Shown here one piece after another: positions 1 to 5,151 of a stretch of 10,040 nucleotides of DNA. Where the stretch lies: NCBI GenBank assembly GCA_041490205.1, contig JBGPSQ010000099.1, positions 1-10,040 of the forward strand. The letters run 5' to 3'. Within the stretch, counting starts at the first letter, position 1. Every line of letters starts with the position of its first letter. The position numbers and the translations under genes are program-made. Below the pieces are notes generated by a model. It was not told the DNA's origin. It worked only from the letters and a program-made list of their open reading frames with translations, and did not search any database. Source of the stretch: DATDDB01 sp041490205 (GTDB lineage: Bacteria; Pseudomonadota; Gammaproteobacteria; Burkholderiales; Gallionellaceae).

Positions 1-90
1 GAACGCAGTTTCATTGGCCTGAATCACCTGGCCGCCGCAATCATCGCGTTCCGCAAGGTACCGTTAAAGGTTAATATTATTTACGGATAA
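1..90 (+). CDS. 3' end of an unidentified gene, possibly a transposase
   Basis: Frame 1 is open from the window edge and ends at TAA 88-90, leaving the last 29 residues of a protein whose start lies outside. The tail reads ERSFIGLNHLAAAIIAF, then FRKVPLKVNIIYG. The pattern of a basic/aromatic start followed by a small hydrophobic helix containing LAA resembles the C-terminal tails of some IS5-type DDE transposases. The piece is too short to show any catalytic residue. The following gene is AT-richer than the rest of the window, which would fit a mobile or accessory region. Without upstream sequence this could equally be the end of another small-helix protein. The open frame with a clean stop is seen; the transposase reading is a guess. 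Confidence 0.4.
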   Translation, partial: ERSFIGLNHLAAAIIAFRKVPLKVNIIYG

Positions 91-164
91 GTTCTTAGTG
101 ATGAAAGAAACAAGATGCAAGAACAGCAATTGGGAGCAAAAGTTAAATCAAGCAAGGAGGCGAA

Positions 165-707
165 ATGAGCTACTTGATACTTGTATTGGTTTCATTAGCG
201 ACCATTCATTTTGTATATGAATCGATAATTGCACCATCTTTAAGGCTGTCGATTCGTTATGACTTATTTGCCCTGCGGGATCAGCTTCGTTCACTGAAAA
301 TTGAGCATGCGGATCAATTGGATGATAAGCATTTTCATTATCTACAAGACTCGATTAACTCGATAATTTTGGCTTTGCCAAGAATTGATGCAATGACAAT
401 TGCTCATGTGAAAAATGCTATTGAAAAAGATGCCGCTCTTAAAGAACGGTTAATTGCGCGTCAAAAGATATTGGACGACTGCACAATTCCTGAACTCAGA
501 GGTATTAGAAAGAAGAGTATTGAACTTTCTGTTGTGGCCCTTGGGGTTAATAGCGGAATGTGGGCTATTTACGTTATCCCAGCAATGGCAGTTGGTGGGA
601 TATACAAATCTATCGAGCGAAGAATCAAGGCGCTTATTTCTCTATCCGAGATTGACCTTCAAAAAATTGCGCCAGAAGTTCATCAGAACGGCGCATTTTC
701 AAATTAG
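165..707 (+). CDS. Hypothetical protein with two hydrophobic segments, 180 aa
   Basis: The ATG at 165 follows a strong Shine-Dalgarno (AAGGAGG just upstream), which fixes the start. Residues about 1-17 form a hydrophobic N-terminal helix, either an uncleaved anchor or a signal anchor. Residues about 25-120 are a charged, helix-prone region rich in Lys, Arg, Glu and Asp. Residues about 121-147 form a second hydrophobic stretch (VVALGVNSGMWAIYVIPAMA), followed by a basic helix (KSIERRIKAL). This looks like an inner-membrane protein with a cytoplasmic or periplasmic helical domain between two membrane segments. No family is recognised and no catalytic motif is evident. Its codons are clearly AT-richer than those of pgsA or the cytochrome genes downstream, and it sits beside a gene remnant, so it may be horizontally acquired cargo. 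It appears to be transcribed alone: about 190 bases without a gene follow. Confidence 0.8.
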   Translation: MSYLILVLVSLATIHFVYESIIAPSLRLSIRYDLFALRDQLRSLKIEHADQLDDKHFHYLQDSINSIILALPRIDAMTIAHVKNAIEKDAALKERLIARQKILDDCTIPELRGIRKKSIELSVVALGVNSGMWAIYVIPAMAVGGIYKSIERRIKALISLSEIDLQKIAPEVHQNGAFSN

Positions 708-723
708 ACCTGTGCGGGAGAGC

Positions 724-803
724 GCGTAGGATAATGCAGTGAGGCATAACTGCATCGTCGCGTGACTCGACCGATGCGCCTCCTTTGTCGGCACATCCTA
801 CGG
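724..803. repeat. REP-like inverted-repeat element with GTAG ends
   Basis: CGTAGGAT (725-732) is matched exactly by ATCCTACG (795-802), giving an outer 8-bp stem. Just inside the left arm a perfect 7-bp hairpin, ATGCAGT (734-740) with ACTGCAT (749-755), has an 8-base loop. A further short pairing, CGAC/GTCG, lies in the right half. GTAGGAT-type ends around an imperfect hairpin are typical of intergenic REP-like repeats found in many proteobacterial genomes, and GTAG is the recognition tetranucleotide of some RAYT-mobilised REPs. The element sits in a gap between genes, as expected. Only one copy is visible here, so its membership of a repeat family is inferred from architecture. Confidence 0.5.
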
Positions 804-894
804 AACCGTGCCTTGCCAGTGTATCGCGTGCTACGCTGGCTGCCCGGTGGGTACGTCCAATAACTGTTAACCATCCCATGCACTTTCCCGCGCC

Positions 895-1341
895 ATGACC
901 GAAGTTACCGGAATCGACCATATATACATTACGGTGTCCGATCTTCAACGTTCAGAGTCTTTCTATGATCGCGTCTTGCTTGAGACGCTGGGCTTTCGGA
1001 AGAGCAGTTTTGCCTTGGGTGGAGATCCGCATGTCCAGTATTTCAACCGTCACTTTGGTTACGTTCTCCGCCCGTCCCGCAATGCCCATGGGCACGACTC
1101 CTACGCTCCGGGGCTGCACCATTTCTGCTTTCGCGTCGAGTCAATTGGGGATGTGGTGGCGGTGGCCAGTCAACTTCGTGCGCTTGGCATCGAGGCTTCG
1201 GAAGCGAAGCTCTACTTCGAGTACGCGCCGGACTATTGGGCAACCTTCTTCACTGACCCCGATGGTCTTCGCCTTGAGGTGACCAACTACCGCCAGGAGC
1301 GCCGGGATCGTCATGATGATTGGCAGCGGGCGGAGTGTTAA
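895..1341 (+). CDS. VOC family protein (glyoxalase/bleomycin-resistance/dioxygenase fold), 148 aa
   Basis: The protein has the paired beta-alpha-beta-beta-beta modules of the vicinal oxygen chelate superfamily. The first strand, GIDHIYITVSDLQRSESFY (residues 6-24), supplies His9. The second module opens with PGLHHFCFRV (72-81), supplying His75 or His76. The closing strand, DPDGLRLEV (121-129), supplies Glu128. These three sites are the usual metal ligands. At 148 residues it has the typical length of a single-chain VOC protein that dimerises to build its active site. Family members include lactoylglutathione lyases, thiol transferases that inactivate antibiotics, and extradiol dioxygenases; the sequence does not say which. 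No Shine-Dalgarno is obvious before the ATG at 895, so initiation may be weak or the start slightly different. There is no strict operon partner: the next gene begins 53 bases on. It is probably cytosolic, with no signal peptide. Confidence 0.9.
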   Translation: MTEVTGIDHIYITVSDLQRSESFYDRVLLETLGFRKSSFALGGDPHVQYFNRHFGYVLRPSRNAHGHDSYAPGLHHFCFRVESIGDVVAVASQLRALGIEASEAKLYFEYAPDYWATFFTDPDGLRLEVTNYRQERRDRHDDWQRAEC

Positions 1342-1394
1342 TGGGTTGAGCTGATTTGCGAGTGCGGCATGCCGGATTGTCAAAAGGGAGATAA

Positions 1395-1655
1395 ATGTTA
1401 TTTATTCAATTCTTGATGGATGAACCCGTGGTGGCATTTTTGCTGCTCCTGGTATTGCTCCTTATTGCCGCATACATTGCCTCGATTTGGCTGGAACGCA
1501 GAAAGAAAGCGCATCCCGAAACAGTCAATGCGCATTCGGAGTCATTTCAGAACTCCAGGTTCCTTGGAACCCAGGTCGATCTGGCCATCTTGATTGTGGG
1601 GCTCTTGTTGCTGTTGATGTTGGCCGCGTGGCTCAAGGAGCTTATTTGGGGGTGA
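1395..1655 (+). CDS. Small two-helix membrane protein, 86 aa, unknown
   Basis: The ATG at 1395 follows GGGAG at 1386-1390 with only 4 bases of spacing. Residues about 12-33 form a strongly hydrophobic helix (VVAFLLLLVLLLIAAYIASI) ending in a positively charged LERRKKAH stretch. Residues about 34-58 form a polar loop. Residues about 59-81 form a second helix rich in Leu (DLAILIVGLLLLLMLAAWL). The positive residues after helix 1 suggest that the loop is cytoplasmic, with both ends outside, by the positive-inside rule. No family is recognised; many bacterial genomes carry small proteins of this shape as accessory subunits or of unknown role. It lies 53 bases after the VOC gene in the same direction and could share its transcript, but the products suggest no common pathway. 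Confidence 0.7.
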   Translation: MLFIQFLMDEPVVAFLLLLVLLLIAAYIASIWLERRKKAHPETVNAHSESFQNSRFLGTQVDLAILIVGLLLLLMLAAWLKELIWG

Positions 1656-2183
1656 TGCATTGGGAAAATAGCCCCTGTTGTCAGCCCGGGAATTAATATA
1701 GTCCGCGCAGTTCAAATATCACCTTCTGCTTTTCCTTTCCCTCCCCCTGGGCACCTTGCTCAGGGGCTCTCCGCACCCCGCGAACGATGCGGCTCAACTC
1801 ATTTTTCATTACTTTTGCACTATCAGAGTTGATAGGTTACAGGTTCGGATTTCGCGAGTAGCATGCGCGGATTCGGTTGGGTGCGGCTGATTGCGTCGCG
1901 AACGATGCCATTCGCTCGTCAACCCACTCCACTGAAGTCGCATGGGCTGGGCCGGTTTGCCAGTTGCAGGGCGATGGGTGCCGGAGAGGTATCGGGACTG
2001 TCCGGCATGTGTCGGCAATGAGCCGTGTCAAATGGTCATTATTTCGACGTGCGCAGTTTGCGCGGTCGGGGAAGGGAGGGAAAAAAGAAGAAGCAAGGGA
2101 GGTTCGCACGGATAGGAGGAAAGCAAGGGTGGATCAATACACCCCAATTGATCTTTCAATTAATTAAAAAAGGGAAATTAACC
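1656..2183. other. Gene-free interval with hairpin, dyad and purine-rich leader
   Basis: No credible coding frame is seen in these 528 bases; the short ORFs on both strands have arginine/histidine-rich compositions and no ribosome site. Four items stand out. A 9-bp hairpin with one G-T wobble, CCCCTGGGC (1744-1752) with GCTCAGGGG (1758-1766), lacks a T-tract and is a weak terminator candidate. A short dyad CTATCA-GAGT-TGATAG lies at 1820-1835 and might be an operator. The 12-mer CGCGAACGATGC occurs directly at 1779-1790 and 1897-1908. From about 2067 to 2102 the plus strand is almost all purine, and AAGCAAGGG appears at 2091-2099 and again at 2121-2129. An AT-rich stretch (2140-2170) just before the CVNH gene may hold its promoter, but no convincing -35/-10 pair was found. 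Confidence 0.5.
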
Positions 2184-2603
2184 ATGTTTAAGAAAATCAT
2201 TTCTGCACTGTTTGTGACTTTTTCCGCATTTGCGCTGTACACAACCGCTTATGCGGCTAACCCGGCCGGGTCTTACCAGGCCACTTGCTCAAATATCGTC
2301 GTGAATGGAGAAACGTTGAGCGCCACCTGCAAGAACATGAGCGGCGCGTCACACAAAACCGACCTGCCGTTTGCGACCTCCTGCGTGGGCAATATCAGCA
2401 ACGTCAACGGCATCCTGGTATGCACCGGCGCCACGGGTTCCTTTGCCAGGACATGCAAGGACGCGTCGATAGAAAACGGCAAATTGTCCGCAAACTGCCA
2501 AAAGGCAGATGGCTCCTGGATGGTTTCCAACACCACTTATAGCGGTTTCCAGCATCAAGTGGCAAACTGCAATGGCCAATTGGTTGACAAGCCTAACTGC
2601 TAA
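2184..2603 (+). CDS. Secreted cyanovirin-N homology (CVNH) domain protein, 139 aa
   Basis: CVNH proteins are small lectin-like folds built from two pseudo-symmetric repeats; several bind high-mannose glycans. Residues 1-24 are a Sec signal peptide (KK near the N-terminus, hydrophobic core, AYA cleavage site before ANPAGS). The mature part starts with GSYQATCSNIVVNGETLSATC and has a second copy at FARTCKDASIENGKLSANC. Cys35-Cys49 and Cys91-Cys105 are each 14 residues apart, close to the two disulfide pairs of cyanovirin-N. Four extra cysteines (67, 80, 129, 139) could form two more disulfides and suit an extracytoplasmic protein. The start at 2184 is chosen because AGGGA lies 8 bases upstream and the signal peptide begins there; the same frame is open from 2025, but that extension is basic and would bury the signal. 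The gene seems monocistronic, with a hairpin just after its stop. Ligand and role are unknown. Confidence 0.85.
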   Translation: MFKKIISALFVTFSAFALYTTAYAANPAGSYQATCSNIVVNGETLSATCKNMSGASHKTDLPFATSCVGNISNVNGILVCTGATGSFARTCKDASIENGKLSANCQKADGSWMVSNTTYSGFQHQVANCNGQLVDKPNC

Positions 2604-2617
2604 GAAAATGCAGTTCG

Positions 2618-2654
2618 CGTACGGCGCAATGTCCAAAGGGCATTGCGCCGTATG
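2618..2654 (+). terminator. Long hairpin after the CVNH gene, probable terminator
   Basis: A perfect 12-bp stem, TACGGCGCAATG (2620-2631) with CATTGCGCCGTA (2641-2652), can be extended inward by TCC/GGG to a three-base AAA loop, and outward through a G-T and a C-G pair. It starts 14 bases after the CVNH stop codon. The bases that follow (TGTTATTG) are only modestly T-rich, so termination may be imperfect. Part of the left arm (CGGCGCAAT) recurs at 2665-2673, and a further hairpin, CCGCCG/CGGCGG, lies at 2677-2695. This stretch could therefore fold in more than one way. Confidence 0.65.
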
Positions 2655-2780
2655 TTATTGCATTCGGCGCAATACGCCGCCGCGCCCTTCGGCGGGGCAC
2701 CACCGGCCCCATTTCCAAACGGAGCATCCCCCATTCCCACCCGGCGGTTTATCGAGCGCCAGGTAAATTATGCCAATCAT

Positions 2781-2808
2781 GTGCGAATAAATTCGCACCT
2801 GCAGGTGC
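2781..2808. promoter_or_regulatory. Two overlapping palindromes upstream of pgsA
   Basis: GTGCGAAT-AA-ATTCGCAC (2781-2798) is an 8-bp inverted repeat with a two-base centre. Overlapping its right end is a perfect 14-base palindrome, GCACCTGCAGGTGC (2795-2808). They share GCAC, so as RNA or cruciform only one can form at a time; as duplex DNA they look like adjoining operator half-sites. They lie 46-73 bases before the pgsA start and about 34-60 bases upstream of its candidate -10 box, suitable for a transcription factor. The binding protein is not known. Confidence 0.5.
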
Positions 2809-2841
2809 AACCTTCATCTGTCGCTGCAAGGGGAATTAGAC

Positions 2842-2847
2842 TAAAAT
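2842..2847 (+). promoter_or_regulatory. Candidate -10 box for pgsA (TAAAAT)
   Basis: TAAAAT at 2842-2847 is a good match to the sigma70 -10 consensus. With the usual 6-7 base spacing, transcription would start at about 2853-2854, directly at the pgsA ATG. No convincing -35 box is seen at 16-18 bases upstream, so the promoter may depend on an activator, or may lie elsewhere. Confidence 0.4.
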
Positions 2848-2853
2848 CCCCCC

Positions 2854-3453
2854 ATGCATCTCAACATCCCCAATATCCTCACGCTGTTCCGCATCGCGAT
2901 GATCCCGGTGTTCATCGGGATTTATTATGTGTCGGACGCGAATATCAGCCTGCACTACAAGCATGTCATCGCCACCTCGATCTTCTGGCTGGCTTCGATC
3001 ACCGATTATCTCGATGGCTATCTTGCGCGCAAGCTGAACCAGCATTCCGCCTTCGGCGCTTTCCTCGATCCGGTGGCCGACAAGCTGATGGTGGCGGCGG
3101 CGCTTATCCTGCTGGCGAACTTCGGGCAGTTGGATCCCTTCTGGCACATGGATTCCGTCATCGCGTTCATCATCATCGGCCGCGAGATCACCATCTCCGC
3201 ACTGCGCGAGTGGATGGCCAAGCTGGGCGAGAGCAAGAGCACGGCCGTTTCCATGCTGGGCAAGGTGAAGACCACTTTCCAGATGCTCGCGCTCCTGTTC
3301 CTGCTCTACCAGGAAAAGCTGCTGGGCGTGGACACCGCGCTGGTGGGCACCTGGCTGATCTATTTCGCCGCCGTGCTCACGCTGTGGTCCATGGGCTATT
3401 ACCTGATGCTGGCGAAGATGGACTCCGCAAGCAGTGAGGCCGGAAAACATTGA
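2854..3453 (+). CDS. pgsA: CDP-diacylglycerol--glycerol-3-phosphate 3-phosphatidyltransferase
   Basis: PgsA transfers a phosphatidyl group from CDP-diacylglycerol to sn-glycerol 3-phosphate, making phosphatidylglycerol phosphate, the committed step to phosphatidylglycerol and cardiolipin in the inner membrane. The CDP-alcohol phosphatidyltransferase signature is complete: Asp51, Asp54-Gly55, Ala58-Arg59, Gly68, Asp72, Asp76, matching D-x2-DG-x2-AR-x8-G-x3-D-x3-D. The N-terminus MHLNIPNILTLFRI matches the family start, and REITISALREWMA (about 111-123) is another typical segment. Several membrane helices are visible, including residues 12-26, 38-50, 78-91, 95-111 and a C-terminal pair. At 199 residues it has the normal length. 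In many proteobacteria pgsA follows uvrC and precedes tRNA genes; here a tRNA follows, but uvrC is not upstream. There is no clear Shine-Dalgarno, and a candidate -10 box ends only 6 bases before the ATG, so the mRNA may be leaderless. Confidence 0.97.
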   Translation: MHLNIPNILTLFRIAMIPVFIGIYYVSDANISLHYKHVIATSIFWLASITDYLDGYLARKLNQHSAFGAFLDPVADKLMVAAALILLANFGQLDPFWHMDSVIAFIIIGREITISALREWMAKLGESKSTAVSMLGKVKTTFQMLALLFLLYQEKLLGVDTALVGTWLIYFAAVLTLWSMGYYLMLAKMDSASSEAGKH

Positions 3454-3478
3454 TTTTTCGGCCAGCGCCCTGTATAGT
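3450..3478 (+). promoter_or_regulatory. Sigma70 promoter of tRNA-Pro overlapping the pgsA stop
   Basis: TTGATT (3450-3455) and TATAGT (3473-3478) are separated by 17 bases, a near-ideal sigma70 arrangement. Transcription would start at about 3485, a few bases before the mature tRNA end at 3489. The bases after the -10 box (GCCGCGC) form the GC-rich discriminator typical of stable-RNA promoters under stringent control. The -35 box overlaps the pgsA stop codon (3451-3453). Confidence 0.75.
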
Positions 3479-3488
3479 GCCGCGCTTT

Positions 3489-3565
3489 CGGGGTGTAGCG
3501 TAGCCTGGTAGCGCGCCTGCTTTGGGAGCAGGATGTCGGGAGTTCGAATCTCTCCACCCCGACCA
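3489..3565 (+). tRNA. tRNA-Pro(TGG)
   Basis: This is a full 77-base cloverleaf with the CCA end encoded. The acceptor stem CGGGGTG (3489-3495) pairs exactly with CACCCCG (3555-3561); then A3562 and CCA 3563-3565. The D region reads TAGCGTAGCCTGGTAGCGC. The anticodon stem CCTGC/GCAGG (3516-3520, 3528-3532) encloses the loop TTTGGGA, whose TGG anticodon is at 3523-3525, flanked by T at position 33 and G at position 37. The T-arm carries GTTCGAATC. The unusual first C of the acceptor stem (C1-G72) is characteristic of bacterial proline tRNAs. UGG with a modified wobble base can read all four CCN codons. Confidence 0.97.
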
Positions 3566-3597
3566 GACATTTCACTGGTCACTCACCTGGCCAATTT

Positions 3598-3623
3598 GGT
3601 TGCCCCGCATCTCCGGGGCAACC
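3598..3623 (+). terminator. Rho-independent-like terminator after tRNA-Pro
   Basis: GGTTGCCCCG (3598-3607) and CGGGGCAACC (3614-3623) form a perfect 10-bp GC-rich stem with a six-base loop, followed by TTCTC. It lies 32 bases after the tRNA CCA end, a usual place for a tRNA terminator. The T-tract is short, so efficiency is uncertain. Confidence 0.7.
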
Positions 3624-3712
3624 TTCTCAGAGATAAATTTCCCGGGGCCAATTTCCGCTAATTGTATGCATCGGCGTGCGTGGCGGTATTTGGCCCTTGG
3701 GCACTCCTCGCG

Positions 3713-3731
3713 CCCCTAGGGGTTTCCCCTA
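3713..3731. promoter_or_regulatory. CCCCTA/TAGGGG cluster, possible activator site
   Basis: CCCCTAGGGG (3713-3722) is a perfect palindrome. Three bases later CCCCTA (3726-3731) repeats the half-site, so AGGGG-TTT-CCCCT also forms an inverted repeat. The three half-sites sit about 62-80 bases before the likely transcription start of the cytochrome operon, where class I activators bind. The spacing is suggestive of a helix-turn-helix response regulator, but which protein binds cannot be told. Confidence 0.5.
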
Positions 3732-3756
3732 TATTTATTTCTTCGGCAATCGGTAC

Positions 3757-3786
3757 TTGACACGATCGCGTGTGGGGTTTTATATT
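3757..3786 (+). promoter_or_regulatory. Sigma70-like promoter of the cytochrome-autotransporter operon
   Basis: TTGACA (3757-3762) is an exact -35 consensus. TATATT (3781-3786) is a good -10 box at 18 bases, or TTATAT (3780-3785) at 17. Transcription would begin near 3793, giving a leader of about 195 bases before the proposed TTG start at 3988. It is the best promoter match between the tRNA and the first cytochrome gene. Confidence 0.65.
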
Positions 3787-3796
3787 TCGCCCAAAA

Positions 3797-3822
3797 TGCA
3801 TACGTAGAAATACGTACATGCA
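3797..3822. repeat. TACGTA tandem in an inverted repeat
   Basis: TGCA-TACGTA-GAAA-TACGTA-CA-TGCA contains two self-palindromic TACGTA hexamers spaced exactly 10 bases start to start, one DNA helical turn, bracketed by TGCA. It falls at the predicted transcription start. It could be a dimer operator acting as a repressor site, or a hairpin at the 5' end of the mRNA. Confidence 0.5.
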
Positions 3823-3897
3823 CAGCACTAAAGTGGCATTAAGATAATAAAAACAGTCCCCTGCCACGGGAGACAACAAGGAGAAATGCAATAATCC

Positions 3898-3947
3898 GGC
3901 AAAAGCCAGTCATGGCGGGCATCCAGCCTGCCGTCTGCCATTTTGCC
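3898..3947 (+). other. Foldable 5' leader segment before the cytochrome gene
   Basis: Nested pairings are visible. GGCAAAA (3898-3904) pairs with TTTTGCC (3941-3947), TGGC (3913-3916) with GCCA (3937-3940), and, as an alternative inner stem, GGCGGGC (3914-3920) with GCCTGCC (3926-3932) around ATCCA. The TGGC and GGCGGGC pairings compete. The segment lies between the promoter and the ribosome site and could be an RNA control element, but it matches no riboswitch class that I recognise. Confidence 0.35.
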
Positions 3948-3974
3948 TGTTTGTCCAGAGTTGCTTGTCCGAAC

Positions 3975-3990
3975 AAGGGGAAATATTTTG
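3975..3990 (+). promoter_or_regulatory. Ribosome binding site selecting a TTG start at 3988
   Basis: AAGGGGA (3975-3981) lies 6 bases before TTG at 3988. The same frame is open further upstream to another TTG at 3943, but that one lacks a Shine-Dalgarno, and an in-frame ATG at 4069 would remove most of the signal peptide and also lacks one. TTG at 3988 is therefore the best start. Confidence 0.6.
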
Positions 3991-5148
3991 TCGTTTATCC
4001 GTTTCAATGCCGCCGCCGCAGGCGCGAGTTCCGGCCGTTCCCCGTTGTCCAGTATCCATGTTTTATCCATGCTGCTGCTTGGCGCATTCTCCGGGGCATC
4101 CTTTGCCGCGGGCGATGCGGAAAAGGGCCGCTACGAATGGGAATATACCTGCCAGCATTGCCACGGCACGCCCCAGCCCAGCAAGGCCGCCGCCTTTTCT
4201 GATTACGGCGCCACAGCCAACCGGCTGTCCGTGTATGCAAACGATCCGGCTGCCATCACCAAAGCGGCCACGCTGGGATACACCATTCCCGAAGGCAACA
4301 CCAATGACAAGGAAGCGCCCGGCGGCAGCACCAGCAGCCCAATGGGAACCTGGGCGGGCGATGCGCCCAACCGGCTCGGACTGGGAACTACGCCCACCCA
4401 GTACACCATCAATTTCTCGGCATACTTCGCCACCTTCTTCGCCGCACCCGGCGCGCCGTCCATCGGCACGGTGACTCCGGGCAATGGTCAGGCCACTGTC
4501 AGTTTCACCGCACCCAAGAGCGAACTGGCCATTACCGGCTATACCGTCACCGCCAATCCCGGCGGGTTCGCCGCCACCGGGGCTGCCAGCCCGATCACCG
4601 TTACCGGCCTCGCCAACGGCACGGCTTATACATTCACCGTCAGCGCCGCGAGCAACGCGGGCGCGGGCAAGCCTTCCGCGTCCAGCGGCAAGACGGTTAT
4701 TGCAGCCGCAGGGGGCTCAACAGCAGGGCAGGGTGCAGCCGCTCCTGTGATTCCCGCTGTAACAGTTCCGCCGGTTGCCGTTCCGAAACCGGCCCTGGCC
4801 GTAACGGCCAAGGCAGCGCCAAGCCCGGCACCCGCAGCCAATACGGCGCCCCAGGCCCCAGCCGCCAACGCGCCCTATATCAAGTTCGCCAAGGCGGGCA
4901 ATGCGTCGGCCAGGATATTTTTCAATGTTCAGCCGGACGCAAATATCACCGGCTACACGGTGACCGCCCTCTCCAATGGCGCACCCGCCGGGATCGCTGC
5001 GACAGGCAGCAAGAGCCCGATCACCATCACCGGCCTGACCAACGGCACCGACTACACCTTCACGCTGACGGCCAACGTCAAGAAGGGGCCGGGCCTGACT
5101 TCCGCGCCGAGCAGCACCGTCACGCCGCTGCGCTTGCTGGGGGATTAA
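3988..5148 (+). CDS. Exported cytochrome c with two fibronectin-III-like domains, 386 aa
   Basis: Residues 1-40 form a long Sec signal peptide (hydrophobic core VLSMLLLGAFSGASFA, cut before AGDAEKG). Residues 41-152 are a class I-like monohaem cytochrome c domain: GDAEKGRYEWEYTCQHCHG, with haem-binding Cys55, Cys58 and His59; Met119 (SSPMGTW) as likely distal ligand; and a closing helix INFSAYFATFF (141-151). Residues about 153-239 are a first fibronectin-III-like domain (ITGYTVTANPGG, then TVTGLANGTAYTFTVSA). A Pro/Ala-rich linker spans about 240-294. A second such domain (about 295-386) repeats the same motifs. The product should be periplasmic or extracellular, as haem is attached after Sec export. 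The next gene begins 3 bases after the stop, so the two are probably cotranslated. Electron transfer is the obvious role, and the Ig-fold modules suggest protein or surface contacts; the partner is unknown. No catalytic domain is visible. Confidence 0.88.
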   Translation: MSFIRFNAAAAGASSGRSPLSSIHVLSMLLLGAFSGASFAAGDAEKGRYEWEYTCQHCHGTPQPSKAAAFSDYGATANRLSVYANDPAAITKAATLGYTIPEGNTNDKEAPGGSTSSPMGTWAGDAPNRLGLGTTPTQYTINFSAYFATFFAAPGAPSIGTVTPGNGQATVSFTAPKSELAITGYTVTANPGGFAATGAASPITVTGLANGTAYTFTVSAASNAGAGKPSASSGKTVIAAAGGSTAGQGAAAPVIPAVTVPPVAVPKPALAVTAKAAPSPAPAANTAPQAPAANAPYIKFAKAGNASARIFFNVQPDANITGYTVTALSNGAPAGIAATGSKSPITITGLTNGTDYTFTLTANVKKGPGLTSAPSSTVTPLRLLGD

Positions 5149-5151
5149 GCG

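Noticed and set aside
708..894. Integron attC site between small genes
   Set aside because: The inverted repeat has GTAGGAT arms and no GTTRRRY/RYYYAAC core sites.
2025..2183. N-terminal extension of the CVNH gene from an upstream GTG
   Set aside because: It adds a strongly basic tract and would place the Sec signal peptide internally; the ATG at 2184 has its own ribosome site.
2643..3437. A 264-codon plus-strand frame overlapping pgsA
   Set aside because: It is in another phase of pgsA, with an Arg/His/Pro-rich translation and no start signal.
2836..3582. A 248-codon minus-strand frame across pgsA and the tRNA
   Set aside because: It overlaps pgsA and the tRNA-Pro completely and has a His/Gly/Glu-rich composition typical of antisense noise.
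3830..3960. c-di-GMP (GEMM-I) riboswitch ahead of the cytochrome gene
   Set aside because: GCAAAAGCC superficially resembles the GEMM core, but the AGGGCAAACC segment and the GNRA-capped P2 stem are missing.
3943..3987. Earlier TTG start for the cytochrome gene at 3943
   Set aside because: No ribosome site precedes it, and it would add 15 residues before an already long signal peptide; TTG at 3988 has AAGGGGA in place.
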